A DNA stretch of 37,282 nt, taken from the NCBI RefSeq assembly GCF_000717185.1, contig NZ_JNYE01000089.1, forward strand, positions 1-37,282. Reading direction: 5' to 3'. The stretch comes from Kitasatospora phosalacinea (GTDB lineage: Bacteria > Actinomycetota > Actinomycetes > Streptomycetales > Streptomycetaceae). Shown here piece after piece: positions 37,217 to 37,282 of the stretch (its first letter is position 1; each line of letters begins with the position of its first letter). Both the position numbers and the translations under genes were made by a program. Below the pieces are notes generated by a model that worked only from the letters and a program-made list of their open reading frames with translations, did no database searches and was not told where the DNA came from.

Positions 37217-37282
37217 GTGCGGGTGGCGCGGGCTGCCTTCCCGAAGGGGAGTCTGGCGATCCGTATCCGGGACGAACTGGGG
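37217..37282 (+). mobile_element. Start of an IS1182-like transposase (cut by window end)
   Basis: The frame from GTG 37217 reads VRVARAAFPKGSLAIRIRDE LG up to the window edge. From memory, transposases of the IS1182 or a related family in streptomycetes begin RAAFPKGCLCMRVRDALG. Only 22 residues are visible, so the family assignment is provisional. The element's left end should lie between 37080 and 37160; no terminal repeat can be shown without the other end. Confidence 0.55.

Overview
The window is very GC-rich actinobacterial DNA, most like Streptomyces or Kitasatospora. The signs are many GTG/TTG starts, 4-bp stop/start overlaps, large SpoIIE-type phosphatases with ANTAR, PAS and GAF domains, partner-switching anti-sigma proteins and a Tat-exported hydrolase. 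The left 15.8 kb is a complete type I-E CRISPR-Cas locus. The next 1.8 kb is an eroded strip with mobile-element and CRISPR relics. The right 19.5 kb is ordinary chromosome carrying signalling and redox genes, and a fresh transposase gene begins at the right edge.

CRISPR-Cas (104-15770). One operon, cas3-casA-casB-cas7e-cas5e-cas6e-cas1e-cas2e (3144-12687, + strand), lies between two arrays with the same 28-nt repeat in opposite orientation. Judged by the hairpin and the 8-nt handle (GTTGCTCC), array 1 (48 repeats, 47 spacers) is read on the minus strand and array 2 (50 full repeats plus a 13-nt stub, 50 spacers) on the plus strand. Both leader ends therefore face the cas genes and both distal ends point outward. 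A 13-nt box directly before the first repeat is shared by the two leaders with one mismatch. The cas3-casA gap (6030-6243) holds a series of hairpins, one of them a lone CRISPR-repeat-like sequence; it is the best candidate here for an RNA regulator of the cas genes. An 18-bp perfect palindrome lies just upstream of cas3.

Scar region (15771-17612). Array 2 stops inside its 51st repeat, directly joined to a broken IS982-like transposase. About 1 kb further on there are two decayed CRISPR repeats one repeat period apart (a relic mini-array), a possible small membrane protein gene, and the C-terminal scrap of a membrane protein gene.

Signalling and redox region (17613-37079). On the + strand are a Tat-exported metallo-beta-lactamase-fold protein and an NAD(P)H/FMN reductase-like protein. 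On the minus strand a likely operon encodes a hybrid histidine kinase with seven HAMP units, an ANTAR-GAF-PAS-SpoIIE phosphatase, a phytoene-dehydrogenase-like oxidoreductase and an SRPBCC protein. Upstream of it is a 1348-aa protein joining a hybrid kinase to a PP2C phosphatase and an anti-sigma-type ATPase. Next to that lie divergent genes for a short STAS protein and an RsbW-like ATPase. The right end carries a VOC protein, a second FAD oxidoreductase, an MpaB-type oxygenase and a CsbD stress protein with a SigB-like promoter. Together this looks like a partner-switching stress network beside redox genes.
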